Positions 51,642-64,000 of a stretch of 64,000 bases of DNA are shown in pieces. Position 1 is the first letter of the stretch; each line of letters begins with the position of its first letter. Source of the DNA: Cloeon dipterum (Eukaryota > Arthropoda > Insecta > Ephemeroptera > Baetidae). The notes beneath the pieces were generated by a model. The model worked only from the letters and a program-made list of their open reading frames with translations. It had not been told where the DNA came from and did no database searches. Made by a program: the position numbers and the translations under genes. Where the stretch lies: positions 26,540,545 through 26,604,544 of the forward strand of contig NC_088790.1 of assembly GCF_949628265.1 (NCBI RefSeq). The letters run 5' to 3'.

Positions 51642-54600
51642 ATGGCGAGTGATCGATCCTCGACGGGCAGCCAGCACCATGAGCCCCTCACGCCCTCGGC
51701 ATCCAACGAGAGCAGCAAGGTCCTCTTGACAGCCCCTGGAAGTGAGTCACTCATCTCCTCAATTGTGTTCAATTATTTAGGCCGCTTCGAGCGCTCAAAT
51801 TGGGTTATTGATTGTGAGCAGGGTTGAATTATTTATTTTTTTCAACCGCCATGCAGACTCGATTTTTACTGGAGGTGTTGTAATTTTCCCTGTAGAAATT
51901 GATGATTATTGCTTAATAGTTTATAAATGGGCGCGTCGTTTAAACTGCTTTCGATCGGTAAACATGTTTTGAACCAGTTCTAATAATTTCTCTCATTCTT
52001 TTCCAGCTCCTCTAAGTGCTGCGGACGAAAAGAAAATGCGGAGAACCAGTCTTCAAGTTATGCTAACAAAAGCAACTTCTGGGTCTTCAGAGTCACTCAA
52101 TCACACTAACCAGCCACCCGGTAGCCAGCCTTAATTTGCATAAAAACTCCCTCTAAATCCCTTAAACTCATTAAGCCGAGATATTTTTTACAGCAAATGG
52201 ATTTAGTAATTTAGAAATGAATTCGTTGATTGTGTTGCTGCATGAAACTATAGCCAAAGTTTTGTTTTCGCGATAATTTCACTTGTTTGGCCTCTCAATT
52301 CGCAGCAAATTCTAAGAAGCCCCAGCAGTTTGTGTTTCTGCGCACCTTAATTTTTAATTTTGCGCACATCCACTTGAGCTGAATAATAACAATGATTTTT
52401 TGTTGCGCGCGGCAGGAGGCGCCAATAATTTTCTCGATGCGACATGCTTGAGCGCCAAGTCCGACAGCATCTCTCCAGACAAGGTAATTAATATCTCAAC
52501 TGTTTGCAAACTGATAGCCGTTGCATTGTTCTAATCCTGCGCGATATCTGCCTTTCTCTGTTAACATGAACCGATGGCAGATTAGCATTGTTTACGAAGT
52601 AATTATAAACAAGCGTGGACCAAAGGACTTTTTTGCAATACAGACTCTGATTGCAGGGCCATGAGAGCAAACTGGACCGCAAAGAGTCGTACAAGGCGCT
52701 GCGAAAGAACTACCGCCAGGAGAAGAAAAGAGTCGCCAACGAGCTGCTGAGCACTCTCAAAGACTCCTCGGTCATAATTTTAGCAGACTGGCTCAAGGTC
52801 AGGGGCACTTTGAAGAGCTGGACCAAGCTGTGGTGTGTTCTCAAGCCGGGACTTTTACTCCTCTACAAGTCACCCAAAATTAAGGTTTGATGAAAGGAGT
52901 AAATTTTTATTAAAAAAAAATCTCGACAAAATGGATTTCTCGTGAAACACAGAGTAGTCACTGGGTGGGGACCGTGCTGTTGAGCAACTGCAATGTGATC
53001 GAGAGACCTTCCAAGAAGGATGGATTCTGCTTCAAGCTTTTCCACCCGATGGAACAGTCGATTTGGGCGCCGAGAGGACCGGGCAAGGAGACCATGGGTG
53101 CGTCTATTTTTATTGCCCGTGTTTACACGGCTTGTTCGTTTGTTTAGCAATCCACTTAACGACCGTCTCAATTATAACGTCCTTATCAGATTACGCGATC
53201 ACATGACTGTGCCGAAAGCGGTCTTATCAGCGCCGTGCTTTGTCTCGTTTTTAAGGTGCCGTGGTGCTGCCTCTGCCGACGGCCTATTTGATCTTTCGAG
53301 CCAACTCGCAAGCCGCCGGCAAGTGCTGGATGGACGCGCTTGAACTCGGCCTCCGCTGCTCATCACTTCTCATTCGCTCCTCTTCTGGCCGCGACTCGAC
53401 GCCGCAGGTCCAGGAACACAATTGGGATTACGAGCAGCACTTTGCCGATCAAGGTTGGTTTTCAATTCGTCTGGCATGCTCATATCTTTGTCCCTTGCAT
53501 CATGATGGTGTCTTTGGATTAATTTCGATTTTAGTGGAATGATTTCTTTTAAGGGTTTGCCAATTTATTATGCTCTTCCGAAAAACGAAAATTAAATATT
53601 TATAGAAAGGTTCTGAGATGCCCACATGGCCCCCATTTTTTTCCTTTAATAAGTGACTCATGCTGCACATCCTTTGAAGTGTAAAAAATCGATGTTTTGT
53701 CAAGCTTTTCTTTGCTTTTTATTGATAAGTGCATTTAAAAGGACAAATTAAAAGTAGCTTTCAAGACTGAAATTAAATTTTCATATTTTTTCTCGCCCCA
53801 GAAGCAATTTCCTTTGATGAAAAAAGAGGGTGTAACCAGTAAAATTCGAGAAATTGGATTTTGGTGCAGTTTTGGTAAGAATATAATATGAAAATATCGG
53901 TCGGTAAGGGTTAACTTTTCATGTAATATCATTTTTTAGGATAAAAATATCCCTATCATTCCACTTTAACAAGAAGCATGCCTCCTTTTAATTTCAGTTT
54001 GATGTCCTGATCTAATTCCGTTTTATTTTGCTTCAATTTGTGTACAATGCTTTTGCTTGAAATCGCTGTAGAGGATCTTGCCAGTCCCGCACTTGACTCC
54101 CTGCTTCAGAGCTTTCTTCCTAAAACCCCTACCACGCCCCGCAGCCTGTTGCGGCTCAAGCACCACCGGCTGAGCACGCCGGATCCGGCCGGGGTGGAAA
54201 ACACTCCCGTGCCGTCGCCCACCCCCTTTTTCCACCAGCTGTACGCGGCCGTGTCGTGCTTAGAGAACGAGCTGTCGCCCGCGAGGGCGCGCAGCCACAG
54301 CGCCGACATGGGCCAGCCAAAGCTCAGTCCCTTATCCCGCATGTCGCTCGACATTGCCCATTTGTCCGCTTTGAAAGCCAAAGTAGCCGCGCTTGAATCG
54401 AACTGCTTGACAGAGTCCAGCACCATGGACAACCTCAAGGTGGACAGCCACCAGCACTCGGCGTCCGACTCGGACACGGACTCGGACGGCGGCAAGCCGG
54501 ACGACGGACCGCACGACGACTCGGACTGGGAACCCGAGCAGACGCCTTACATAGAAAATGAGGAGGAAGAATTTGGATCTGTGAGTATTTCTTGATTATA

Positions 54601-57600
54601 CATATTATTTTAAATACGACTTTTTGATGGTTTTTAGAGTAAACAATCGGTTGTAGATTGACTAAGACTGTTATTAGTGCATTAATATCTTCATAGCGTG
54701 ATCCACTCGTATTTTAAGAATTTAATTTCGTTTGATGAATTCTTTATAGCTTGGTCACAGAGGTAATCGAATGAAAAATCGATGCCTGATTGATTTTTGC
54801 TACGTTTTTACCGAACAAAGTTCTAAAATATAGAGAATTAAGAAAAAAATACGCTTTTAATACTTTTCGAAACCTTTTAAAAATAACTTAATTCTCAAAT
54901 TGGACATATTCTGAAAGCTATCGACTTGGTCATTCCAATGTCTTTATGCCCCTGCGACAACATACCAAAAAAATCAGGATGGTGCTGAAAAAAAACGCAG
55001 ACCAAATCAAATCCCTCGTGGAAACCACCAACCCATTAAATTTTTTAATAGAAATAACGTGTAAAAATAAAAGTGGTTGGCTTTTAAATAAGGAGTGTCT
55101 GATGGTGTAGTTAAAAAAGTACCATACACAATTTTTTTCCTTCAAATAAACAAAAAAGGGTCTAAATAAATGCTATGGTACTAACCCAAACAAAATTTTC
55201 AGAGAGCTTGGATTTTTTGGTGAACTTTCCTCTATTAATTTGAATGAATTTGGTATATTTGTCTTAAATAGCAAGAATAAAAAGGTGCAAAAATCAAATT
55301 CAGTGCTCTTTTCCTAGTTTCCCGCCAAAATCTTGACTTTTCTACATTTTTTTCATATTATTTATCCTTGGCTTTAGTTACAGGTTGGTGATTGTGACAG
55401 AAAATGTGGACAAAAATCAATTCAATTAGGAACTCTAAACTGACGACCGACTAAAATATTTTTCTAAAATCTTCAAAGTTGAAAATTAAAGAATTTTCTT
55501 GCGCTCCTCATAAACATTTCAACATAATTTTCTGGAGAAAAAAGGTCTGAAAAATATTCAACGACGCTTAAGATACTTCGTGTTTTAATAAAGTGTTAAG
55601 AAAATGCATCCATGGAGGAAAAGCCATTCAGTAACAGTAGCAATATTTTTTTAGATGTACACCATTTCTCAACTCATTTAAGTCCGTTTTCTGTTTCCTG
55701 ATTCATAGGCTGGAGAGCAAACTGAAGAGCTAGCCGAGGAAAACAAATCTCTACTTTGGTTCCTCATGAAACAAGTCCGGCCCGGCATGGATCTGTCCAA
55801 AGTGGTTCTTCCCACGTTCATTCTTGAGCCGAGATCCTTCCTTGACAAATTAAGTGATTCCTACTACCACGTAGATCTTTTATCTCAGTGAGTGGACCGA
55901 CTTTTTGTCCTAAAAATAGCGGGAAGTAAATAATGGACATTTTTGCAGAGCTGTTGCCGAGGAAGACGCGTTCACTAGAATGAAAATGGTGGTTCGGTGG
56001 TATCTATCCGGATTTTACAAGAAGCCAAAGGGGTTGAAAAAACCGTACAACCCGATTCTGGGCGAGTGCTTCAGATGCAGCTGGAAACATCACAATGGAT
56101 CAGTCACATTTTACTTAGCAGAACAAGTATGAATCCTTCAACCCTTTAATTCTCGTATTCTATTTTTTGTTCGGTGCTCAAAGGTGTCGCATCACCCGCC
56201 AGTGTCCGCCTTTTACGTGACAAACCGGCAGGAAGGCTTCTGCATCAGCGCCTCCATTCTAGCCAAATCGAAATTCTACGGAAACTCGACGTCCGCCATC
56301 CTCGACGGGACGGCGGTCCTCAGTCTTTTGCCGCGCGGAGAGGACTACACCATCACCATTCCCTACGCTCACTGCAAGGGCATCCTCATGGGCACTCTCA
56401 CCATGGAGTACGGCGGCAAAGTGAACATTGAATGTGAAAAGACGGGTTACAAAACGGAAATTGAATTCAAATTGAAGGTAAAAATACTATCTCTGTGCTA
56501 ATTCATTCTAAAATCCATCCACTCGCAGCCTCTCATCAGAAACATGGACCCCAATATGATATCAGGAAGGTTGAAATTAGGAAAAGAGACTTTGGCCACC
56601 ATTGACGGCTACTGGGACGGCGAGATTAAGATTAAAGATAAGAGAACCGGGGTTAGATATTAGCTTGCGCAAACGAAAAAAAAATCCTCATGCCCGATTG
56701 TGAACAGGAGGAGCAAGTCTTTTGGAGCCCAACTCCAGACATGAGAGCCAACAGGCTCAAAAGATGCACAGTTCCTCTGACGCACCAGTGCGAATTCGAG
56801 TCAGAGAGACTCTGGCAACACGTCTCCTCTGCCATTCACAGAGATGACCAAGTAAATCCTCAAAAATCAAACTGGAATTTAATTAATCTCGAAAATATTT
56901 AAGGTTGCGGCAACTGAAGAGAAAACAGTCTTGGAAGAAGCTCAGCGGGCGGCCGTGAAGGAGCGCAAGGCGAAGTGCGAGGAGTGGATCCCCAGATACT
57001 TTGAGCAGGACTTGATCACCGGCCAGTGGGTTTACAGGCATTCCGACCTCAGGCCGTGGGACACGAGAAACGACGTGTTCCAGTACGAGTCTGACTTTGT
57101 AATTCAGACGAAAACGAGGCACAAGACGCCAATGATTCGCACCTCAAGTATAGTCAGCGTGGATCCAAACAGTAGTGTAAGATTGAAAGTCAATTTCAAA
57201 GCTGGACCCAATTGAAACGAGTCGTTTGCAGATACCTTTATTGTCAGCTGACGTCAGGGAAAGTTCCAGAAGACGAGCCGCGGACAGCATTAGCACGAGT
57301 AACGACGACAACCACAGCGAGTCAAGTGGGTCTGAAGGAGGACTCCACCACCACAGGCAAGAAAAGTGAGTTGCTATTTAGAACTTTCGCTTTTTTCAAA
57401 AAAGAAACGGTTTTTGGCCAATGTAGGTGGTTTTTTTACAGCCTAGGGACACGCTTCTCGTTCAAAATGACAAAATTTACGAGGAAAAATTAATTTTGTT
57501 GAAATTTCATTAAAAATTCTGTCATTGTAAGGGGTGAATTGCTCAAAATGCACGATTTATTTTAAAAATTGGTCGATTCTTTAAATTTTCTGCCATCCTG

Positions 57601-58929
57601 CAAAATGGTTACAAAGAAATATATTATTTTTCAACTGAATTCACCAGTTGCGCCTCCAATAGATACGGTGCCAGCGGTTACTTTCCATTTTATCACACTT
57701 CCGCTGCGATTTGAGATTCTATGCTGCTGCTACTGTGCAATCAGCCTTGATAATTATTTCTTTTGATGTGCTGGAAATAATAATCAGTCCAGTCAATCGC
57801 AGTAGAAACGTTTGGAAAGATTATTTATTTCAAAAGTGTTTTTTATTCACGATTCTAAAGTGATTAGCTGAACCGATTTATGTGCACAGGGGCAGGATTG
57901 AGTCAGAAATCACAGCGGAAGTTCCTTAAAATCTAAAGTAGCCACTGGCGCTTCAAACACCAATTTTAAGGGCTTTCGCAATTATTGGTGAATTGAACGC
58001 CTTATTAAACCATAAAAGAATTGTATAGTTTTTTGGCTTTTTATCATTATCAAAACGTCAAGGCATAATTTTATTTATTTCGGAAAGATGTGTGAATTAT
58101 TTAAAATGGAAGATCCGAGAGTAATATTTTTTGCTTTAAGAAATACAATTATACAAAACAAACGTCGCAAAACAGCCCTTCGCTTCTGATGATTTTTTTT
58201 TAAATCGTGGGCGAAATTTTCTGGTTTGAAATATAATTATTATTTAGACTCTTAGTTGATTCATAGTTTTAGACGTTTTAATGTCAAAAAATCCGACTGA
58301 AAGGCTCTACTCTTTGGATGGTCAGCTAACATTGAACATACTTAGAGAAAAAAATTAAATGACTAAATCTCGTACTGTACAGAAGCTGTTTAGGCCCCTC
58401 AGGTCTCCAAAACCAGAGAGAATTTATAAATCAGCAGTGATCGTTGAAAATGCCAGCTAAACTAATTCAAAAAGAGGAGAAAAGTGACGAAATCTTGCCA
58501 ATGGCGCCACTGTGTTTTTACTTCCCTTCACTAAAATTCACAATAAGCTCTAATATCATCCCTTGTAATGAAAAACTAAATCCATAGAGTGAAATTCTGC
58601 TTTTAAATCTAACATCCTAAATTAATTTCCACGCAGAGTGAAGCTAATCCAATTTAAAATATATATTATTCAAATTTTTCCTCATGAAAATGAATATATT
58701 TTTCAGGATTCGAGATGCACTGAAGCCCCTGGAGGTGCTGGTGGTCCAACAGGCAGAGCACATGAAGCGGCTGGACCTGAAGCTGGAGAAGATCTCGGTG
58801 GTCATTTCAAAGCAGCAGCAGCAATTGCAAAACAGCGGCAGCAGCGTGTCGCAGGTGGCCGTCTGCATCCTGCTGGCAGGGATCGTGCACGCTTTCTTCG
58901 CGTGGCTGCTGTTTGTGCGGAACAAGTAA
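51642..58929 (+). CDS. OSBPL8: Oxysterol-binding-protein-related protein of the ORP5/ORP8 type
   Basis: Exons 51642-51741, 52007-52120, 52416-52483, 52657-52884, 52953-53097, 53256-53453, 54072-54580, 55709-55887, 55949-56126, 56184-56477, 56529-56651, 56708-56851, 56904-57176, 57232-57365 and 58707-58929 join in frame (969 residues). ORP5/8 sit in the ER by a C-terminal tail anchor and bind plasma-membrane phosphoinositides by the PH domain, exchanging phosphatidylserine for PI4P/PIP2 at contact sites. Seen here: a Lys/Arg-rich stretch then PH domain (about 138-265, [13 protein letters not shown]...), a long Ser/acidic linker (about 285-454), and the ORD with EQVSHHPP at 572-579, split exactly between two exons. 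DYxxR and WDTRND blocks typical of ORD ends follow, then a coiled segment and one membrane helix at 943-966. The donor after 56651 is the weak GTTAGA. The last intron holds a foldback element. Confidence 0.92.
57636..57996. mobile_element. Foldback element, family 2, copy B (in ORP intron)
   Basis: A degraded copy of the 25.6-26.1 kb element, in the last ORP intron (57366-58706). It is bounded by TGAATTCACCAGTTG and its inverted form TTGGTGAATTG, and shares the CTTCCGCTGCGATTT and AGTAGAAACGTT blocks. About 360 bases long, without coding capacity. Confidence 0.65.
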
Positions 58930-59472
58930 TGAATCTCTTGCAGCAATACAAGAGCTTCATCTGATTTTAATCCTGCCATATTAATGAATTTTACGTTAAA
59001 AACAACAAATGGTGTTTTGTACTTCTCTGTTGCAGTCGCTGGTAGAATTGTTATGTTTGTTCAGTGTGTGCGTCTGATACATTCCAGAAATTTTATTGAG
59101 AACGGGCCACTTTTGAATCTCATTTAGCACTTTTGAATCTTCTTTTTTTATATACACACAGCTAATGAAATTTTATTGTGATACAATCAGTGGATTCGGT
59201 ACTAAAACTGGATTTCGGGATAAGCAATACCTATGGAATTCTCGGTTTGGCCTGCTTATTTATGGACAGAAACGTTTTTAGGCAGATTGATCTATTTAAT
59301 TTCATATACACAAATAGCGTCAATATTTTTTGTATCATTGGAAATTTAATGTGTGAACAATCACTTTTATAACAAATAGCAATGCATTTTAACGTAGTGT
59401 GTGGGAATGTTAGAAATTATTGTCTTGCTTTGGGAATTTTAATTTATATATTTTCTCCTGAGCGAACATATA

Positions 59473-59478
59473 AATAAA
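59473..59478 (+). other. Polyadenylation signal of the ORP gene
   Basis: AATAAA about 545 bases after the stop codon at 58927-58929, in an AT-rich 3' UTR without competing frames. Confidence 0.55.
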
Positions 59479-61985
59479 ACGTACAATTCAGACTGAAAGT
59501 CGACGTGAAATCAATTCAGATCAAATTAATGTGTCAGGAGAAGTAAATAATTACAACCAAAAAAATTATATATTTCCATGCTTGCGTGTAAACCCTTTTC
59601 GGAAATAGAAAGAAGTGCGTGCTTGGATTCCCTGTGTGTTCCACCATGTACCGCTGAAAAGGAAAAATAATGATGAGACCACTGGACAGTCTGAACTGCA
59701 ACACAACTGATATTTAGAGCCAATACCCAACCTTTTTGAGAATGATCGAGGCTATAATAATGTTATCTCACGATTAAATATTTCCTAAGAATACTTTGTA
59801 CGGCTTTGCAGAGCTATGGCGATCCTTCGGCAAAGGTCTATAGGGGGAAATGGCAGTTGATCATCAATCCTGAATGTTATCTTGACTGTAAATTGGCAGA
59901 GAGGATAATAATTACTATCTATTTGTGTGGTAGACACTGTTTAAACAACATCACTGAAATGTATTGCGCATTATAACTTGTTACGATATAACTGTCCCTG
60001 TTAGCGCCGCAAGAGCAAAAATATATAACATGACGTTTATTTCAAACCATTAAATTTACTTCTTTTATTTCTGATGTATGTATTATCCCCTAAACTCTTT
60101 GAGTTTTATTGTTTAATTTGCAATTTCTTGATCATTTTTTAAAAGCAATCAAACCGTTTTAAATTTGGAAATTATCTCGCAAAAATCCAATTTCCAGATA
60201 TTTTTAGTGTAACAATTTGGTGAAGATTTTGGTTTTTTAAACTATACTTTTGAGAGTCGAAATATTACAGGATGAAGAAATAATAAACCTTTTGTAGGAT
60301 TAAATAAGGGATTAAAGTATCGCTTCTCTGACGAGGAGCTTGAGTTAATTACTTAATACCACATTCTTCCGATTCTTTCCATGTTAGGATGGTGAAGAAA
60401 AACGGTCTGTAGAATTCAAAGCAACGTCGATTTTGAATTATACAGCAGGTGAGAGATCACCATGCTTTGACGATCTCAGGTCATTAAAATTAAAGTGGAA
60501 TGATGCTGGGCAACAATTGAAAATTACTTGAATTGTTGGATGCCATAAACAATTGATCGATTAACAATATGTTCAACAATTTGCAATAATAAAAAAGGAC
60601 CTTCCTTCAGTAAAAATTCAAATTTTGCCATTTTTCTTCAAAATTTTGAGTACTTGAACATATTTTCTTGGCATATTCCGATTCCTCTCGTCGAGATCTG
60701 TCCAACGGTGTATGCCACTTATTGGGGAAACTCTTGGTTTTGAAATTAAATCGAATTTCAAGTAAGGAGACAGCCATTACCATTTGAAAAGCACGCTAAC
60801 TTTCCAGCCAATTTTCTCAAAAAATTACAGCGCTTCTTAGGTCAATTTAGGATTTAATTTAATCCTAAGGGATGAGTTTATGCATTGGCAACAAGCATTT
60901 TCCAGGCTTTTCCAGTATCATTCCTCTTTAAACTGATTATAAACTATCAAAAGTTGCCAAGTGGGGAAGAATAAAGGAAGTTTAGGACGTGTCGCGACAC
61001 TCTGTAACAGCACTCAAAATCTTGCATACTTTTTCTTCGTGGAATGTAAGTAAACTATTTTTTTTAATAATTCTGTAGGATGTAGAATTAAAACCACAGA
61101 ATTCGCTTTCAAAAAGCCAGCGAATTCTCCTCAAGCGTGGCAATGGCTCCATTCATTTTCAAATATACGCGTTAGTTCGCAGACCGGCCACAAAACCCAG
61201 CGCCTCGTTTGTAAATGTAAATAAAAATGGTTGTCTTGTCAAAGTAAAACAAAATAGAGGAAGCTCTTATCTTTAAAGTCTAATTTAATGAGAGTGGCTG
61301 ATCGGTGCTAGTTTTAACAACGCAGGCGTCAATTTTAATCCTTGCTCAATCAAAGAAAACGTTCTAGTGCAAATTTTTTCATTCAGAAGGTGAGTTACAT
61401 TTTAATATATCTATTTTGCGAAACAACTTTTCAACTTCTTGTTTCACTTACAAGCCGGATATCGACATTTCCATATATTTATAGTGTACAAATTTAAATT
61501 ATTTTTATCTAGTGCCACAAAATAGGTGTTTTTCTTTTAATATTTGTTCACACTTTTAAACTTTCTGTTCGCAATTCTGGAATTTAATCGTGCTGAAAGG
61601 ATGTTTTGATAATGCAGCAATGCAGTTGGGTGTTGGGTGCGGCATCCAGCCCAATCCAGCCTCCCACAGTCGTTTTACATCACGCTATCACGGGTAGTGC
61701 GTGTGATTCCATCACATGCCTGTAATTTATGTTCTGTTCCCGTTTATTACCGCTAGATTTATCTCATCACGTGAGCCAACAACTTATTCGTTCTCAAAAA
61801 CTAAGGCCCTATTTAGTTACGTTCTTGTACATATAAATTAAAATAATAAAGCACGAAAGAAATTTAATTGACTTTATCTTCTGTATAAATGGTCACAAGT
61901 TTTAAATTGAAATCATCCAAGCTCTAAAAACCTTATCTGAGCTAACACCATTTTTCTGGATTAATCTAATAACAACAATTTACAG
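59479..61985. other. Cttn: Spacer and 5' leader region upstream of cortactin
   Basis: Apart from MITE copy 5 there is no recognisable gene. A good donor, CAGAAG|GTGAGT at 61390, and a clean acceptor ending TTTACAG at 61985 fit a non-coding first exon of cortactin ending at 61389, with a 596-base intron. The promoter should then lie near 61150-61350. I see no TATA box. Confidence 0.5.
60494..60927 (+). mobile_element. TTAA-flanked MITE, copy 5 (upstream of cortactin)
   Basis: 434 bases, starting AGTGGAATGATGCTGG after TTAA and ending CCAGTATCATTCCTCT before TTAA. The two ends are near-perfect inverted repeats of about 16 bases. Very close to copy 1 in sequence and length, which suggests relatively recent spread. 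Confidence 0.8.
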
Positions 61986-62013
61986 GTTTGGTATCTGATA
62001 TCTGCTGTGAAAA

Positions 62014-64000
62014 ATGTGGAAAGCATCAGTCGGACACAACGTCGCACCCAAAGCTCCAGTCAATGATGACGATGACGACGCCTGGGAGACGGATCCTGAC
62101 TTCGTCAACAACGTCACTGAGGAGGAACAGAGATGGGGAACCTCCGGCGGAAGAACGGCAGGAGCCATCGAGTAAGACGAATCAAAATTAATTCATGGCT
62201 GCTTGACTGATGTACAAATGTGTTTAATTCAGTATGAAGCAACTTATCGAGGAAACCAAGCAAGGCGATGCTCAAGGCAAAGAAAAACAGCTGGCCGATG
62301 GTCCGAAAGCTGCGTACGGCTACGGAGGCAAGTTTGGCGTACAGCAAGACAGGTGAGAAATAATAATAAAGACTAAATGGACCGAAAAATTTGTTTGCCA
62401 ATTGATGGTCTCCTATAGTCACAAGGAAATCCTTAGGGTTTGATGTTTTAGTTTTTTTTTTTAATTTTTAAAATAATGTATCCAATGAGGTAATATAAGG
62501 GATGTTTTTGATTCGGCACGGTTTGCGAAGGTTAAAAATGCTCTAAGACAAATAGAGAACTATATACGCACAAATTAAATCTTTAAATTTAAGAAACACT
62601 GAATGGCGCTACTGCGTAGTACATTAATTCTGGATGGATGTTGGCTAATATTGAATTTAAGTTGGGAAATCTTTCAAAATTTAATTCACAAGCTAGTTGT
62701 TATCATTCAATCATGGAGATATTTTGAAGATATACTCTACTTGACAAGATGAATCAATCGATGGGTCAGTTTTGACTTTCCAGGAAATTCCCTAATTTTT
62801 AGATTTTTGCCAGGAAATTGGCTATTGGCTATTTTATCGGTTGGAGATATTGTTTCAAGAATTTCTGAGCTGCCTGCCAGGTCATGTAGCTTCATTATTG
62901 TCATCAGGAACAAATTGTAAAACAACCTTTTTTGAATTAATTAATTTTAAAATTTTTGACGAACTTAATTTAATTTTGCTTACCACCCGTTTATTTACAC
63001 CACTGATTTTTAACCGTTTTTACTACTCTATTTTTACCAATTCATTGCGCAAGAAATGAATTAATTCCGTTTTTCTTCCGTGAAAATCTAAAATTTGCGG
63101 TCGGAGTAGTCGAAATTTCCTCTACTGTGCAGTTTTTTCTTTTAAATTGCCATTAAATTTGCTGTCTCAAATTCTCAAAAAATTTATCTCTGACAATTTT
63201 TCAAGTCGAGGGATATGAGCTAATAATTAATTTGAAAATTATTGAAAACTGACGTGCAGACGTTGCCTGCAAGAAACTGGTTAAAATTGAAAAAATAAAA
63301 CAAGCTTTACCACTGCACGGCATTTTTTTAATGCGGATTTTTTTAAACCCTGGTAGGAAATTTTATTAGCTTTCATAACATATTTATAGTTTTTTTTCTC
63401 TACGATCAAACATCAAAAACTTACAAAGCTTGGAACTAACCCTGATGAGAAATTGCTTAATTTTTCCAAAACGTCAAAAAATAGCTACTTATTATCGACT
63501 TGTCTAATTAACAGTTTCTACAACTCAAATCTCAGCCAAATTGAACAGAAAACTGTATTTTTTTTATCAATTTTTAAATTTAAGAAAGTCGTTGAATCGA
63601 AAAATTACGTGGTTCATATCAGGGAAGGCTACATGAATTCAGTGGTTTCGCAAAAATACTTAAATGTTGAATCCTAAAAACTTCCTTGACAGTAATAAAT
63701 ATGTCAGAAATGAATTAAAAAATTATTTTCCTTGAAGGAATTAAAAAAATCGACAGGAAGCTTATTTTTAAAATTTACTGCTTTATTTTTATGTTTTTTA
63801 TAAATAAACTTTTCCATTAAAAATCAACTTGTCAAAAGTAAGTCAAAGAAATTGTTTCATGAATTAAAATAAAGAAAAAACTTGGTGTTTCAGGATGGAC
63901 AAGTCGGCCGTGGGTCACGACTACACGGCTCCGCTCAACAAACACGAGTCTCAAAAGGATTACGCCAGCGGATTCGGCGGCAAATTCGGTGTGCAGGCCG
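62014..64000 (+). CDS. Cttn: Cortactin, N-terminal part (continues beyond window)
   Basis: Exons 62014-62171, 62233-62352 and 63894-64000 (open at the window end) give the first 128 residues. Cortactin binds the Arp2/3 complex and F-actin and stabilises branched actin at the cell edge. The start [12 protein letters not shown] and the NTA block [18 protein letters not shown] are characteristic. Two 37-residue HS1/cortactin repeats follow: [20 protein letters not shown] and, after [19 protein letters not shown], the next one. Vertebrate cortactin has 6.5 such repeats and a C-terminal SH3 domain, which would lie beyond the window. Ala stands between the acidic run and the Trp (DDDDDAW), where the human protein has DDW. 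The 1.5 kb second coding intron contains a hAT-like relic. Confidence 0.95.
62979..63352 (+). mobile_element. hAT-like short element, copy 4 (longest, in cortactin intron)
   Basis: About 374 bases in the intron 62353-63893. It holds the internal blocks of the other three copies in the same order, including AATCTAAAATTTGCGGTCGG and GCAAGAAACTGGTTAAAATT, and ends AAACCCTG. The left CAGGGTT end is lost. Confidence 0.65.

Noticed and set aside
53950..53975. TATCATTCCACTTTAAC in an ORP intron, resembling the MITE right end
   Set aside because: Only about 16 bases match and no interior or left end is found; could be a relic or chance.
59526..59723. 65-codon minus-strand frame downstream of ORP
   Set aside because: Short, lies just past the ORP polyadenylation signal, no domain and no splice partners.
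1..64000. CRISPR arrays, operons, prophage or bacterial genes
   Set aside because: The gene structure is plainly spliced eukaryotic; no regularly spaced short repeats or bacterial ribosome-binding sites occur.

Overview
The window looks like arthropod, most likely insect, nuclear DNA. The genes have many exons with GT-AG introns. Non-coding DNA is AT-rich, and short inverted-repeat elements sit in introns and intergenic DNA. One gene encodes a ceramide phosphoethanolamine synthase, an invertebrate enzyme. I cannot name the species. Exon borders below were read by eye from splice sites, reading phase and family alignment, and could be off by 1-2 bases.

Layout. (1) 7-11431, minus: the 5' part (29 exons, about 1,670 residues) of the inositol 1,4,5-trisphosphate receptor; the channel end lies outside the window. 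(2) 11432-13780: a shared upstream region with a CRE and a GC box. (3) 13781-20516, plus: ceramide phosphoethanolamine synthase, 6 exons. (4) 20517-28014: gene-poor DNA with a MITE and two foldback elements. (5) 28015-31176, plus: a secreted glycine-rich protein, 3 exons, with a clear TATA/GATA promoter. (6) 31177-44142: a 13 kb gene-poor stretch with a MITE, a direct-repeat pair and other repeats. (7) 44143-47742, plus: a five-finger GLIS-family transcription factor (lame duck/sugarbabe type). (8) 48116-50407, minus, convergent with it: a homologue of Njmu-R1 (human C17orf75). (9) 51642-58929, plus, divergent from it: an ORP5/ORP8-type oxysterol-binding-protein-related protein with a PH domain, ORD and tail anchor. 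(10) 58930-62013: repeat-bearing spacer and a likely 5' UTR exon. (11) 62014-64000, plus: the start of cortactin, cut by the window end.

The genes are not an operon or an obvious functional cluster. Three of them act at the ER or Golgi (IP3 receptor, CPES, ORP5/8) and the C17orf75 relative acts at the trans-Golgi; I see no evidence that this is more than chance.

The most interesting points are two in-frame micro-exons in the IP3 receptor (one at the position of vertebrate splice site SIII), a five-copy TTAA-flanked MITE family, several other inverted-repeat families, an unusual spacing in the CPES catalytic motif, and an altered acidic-Trp motif in cortactin. I found no gene cluster that I would call a new biological system.
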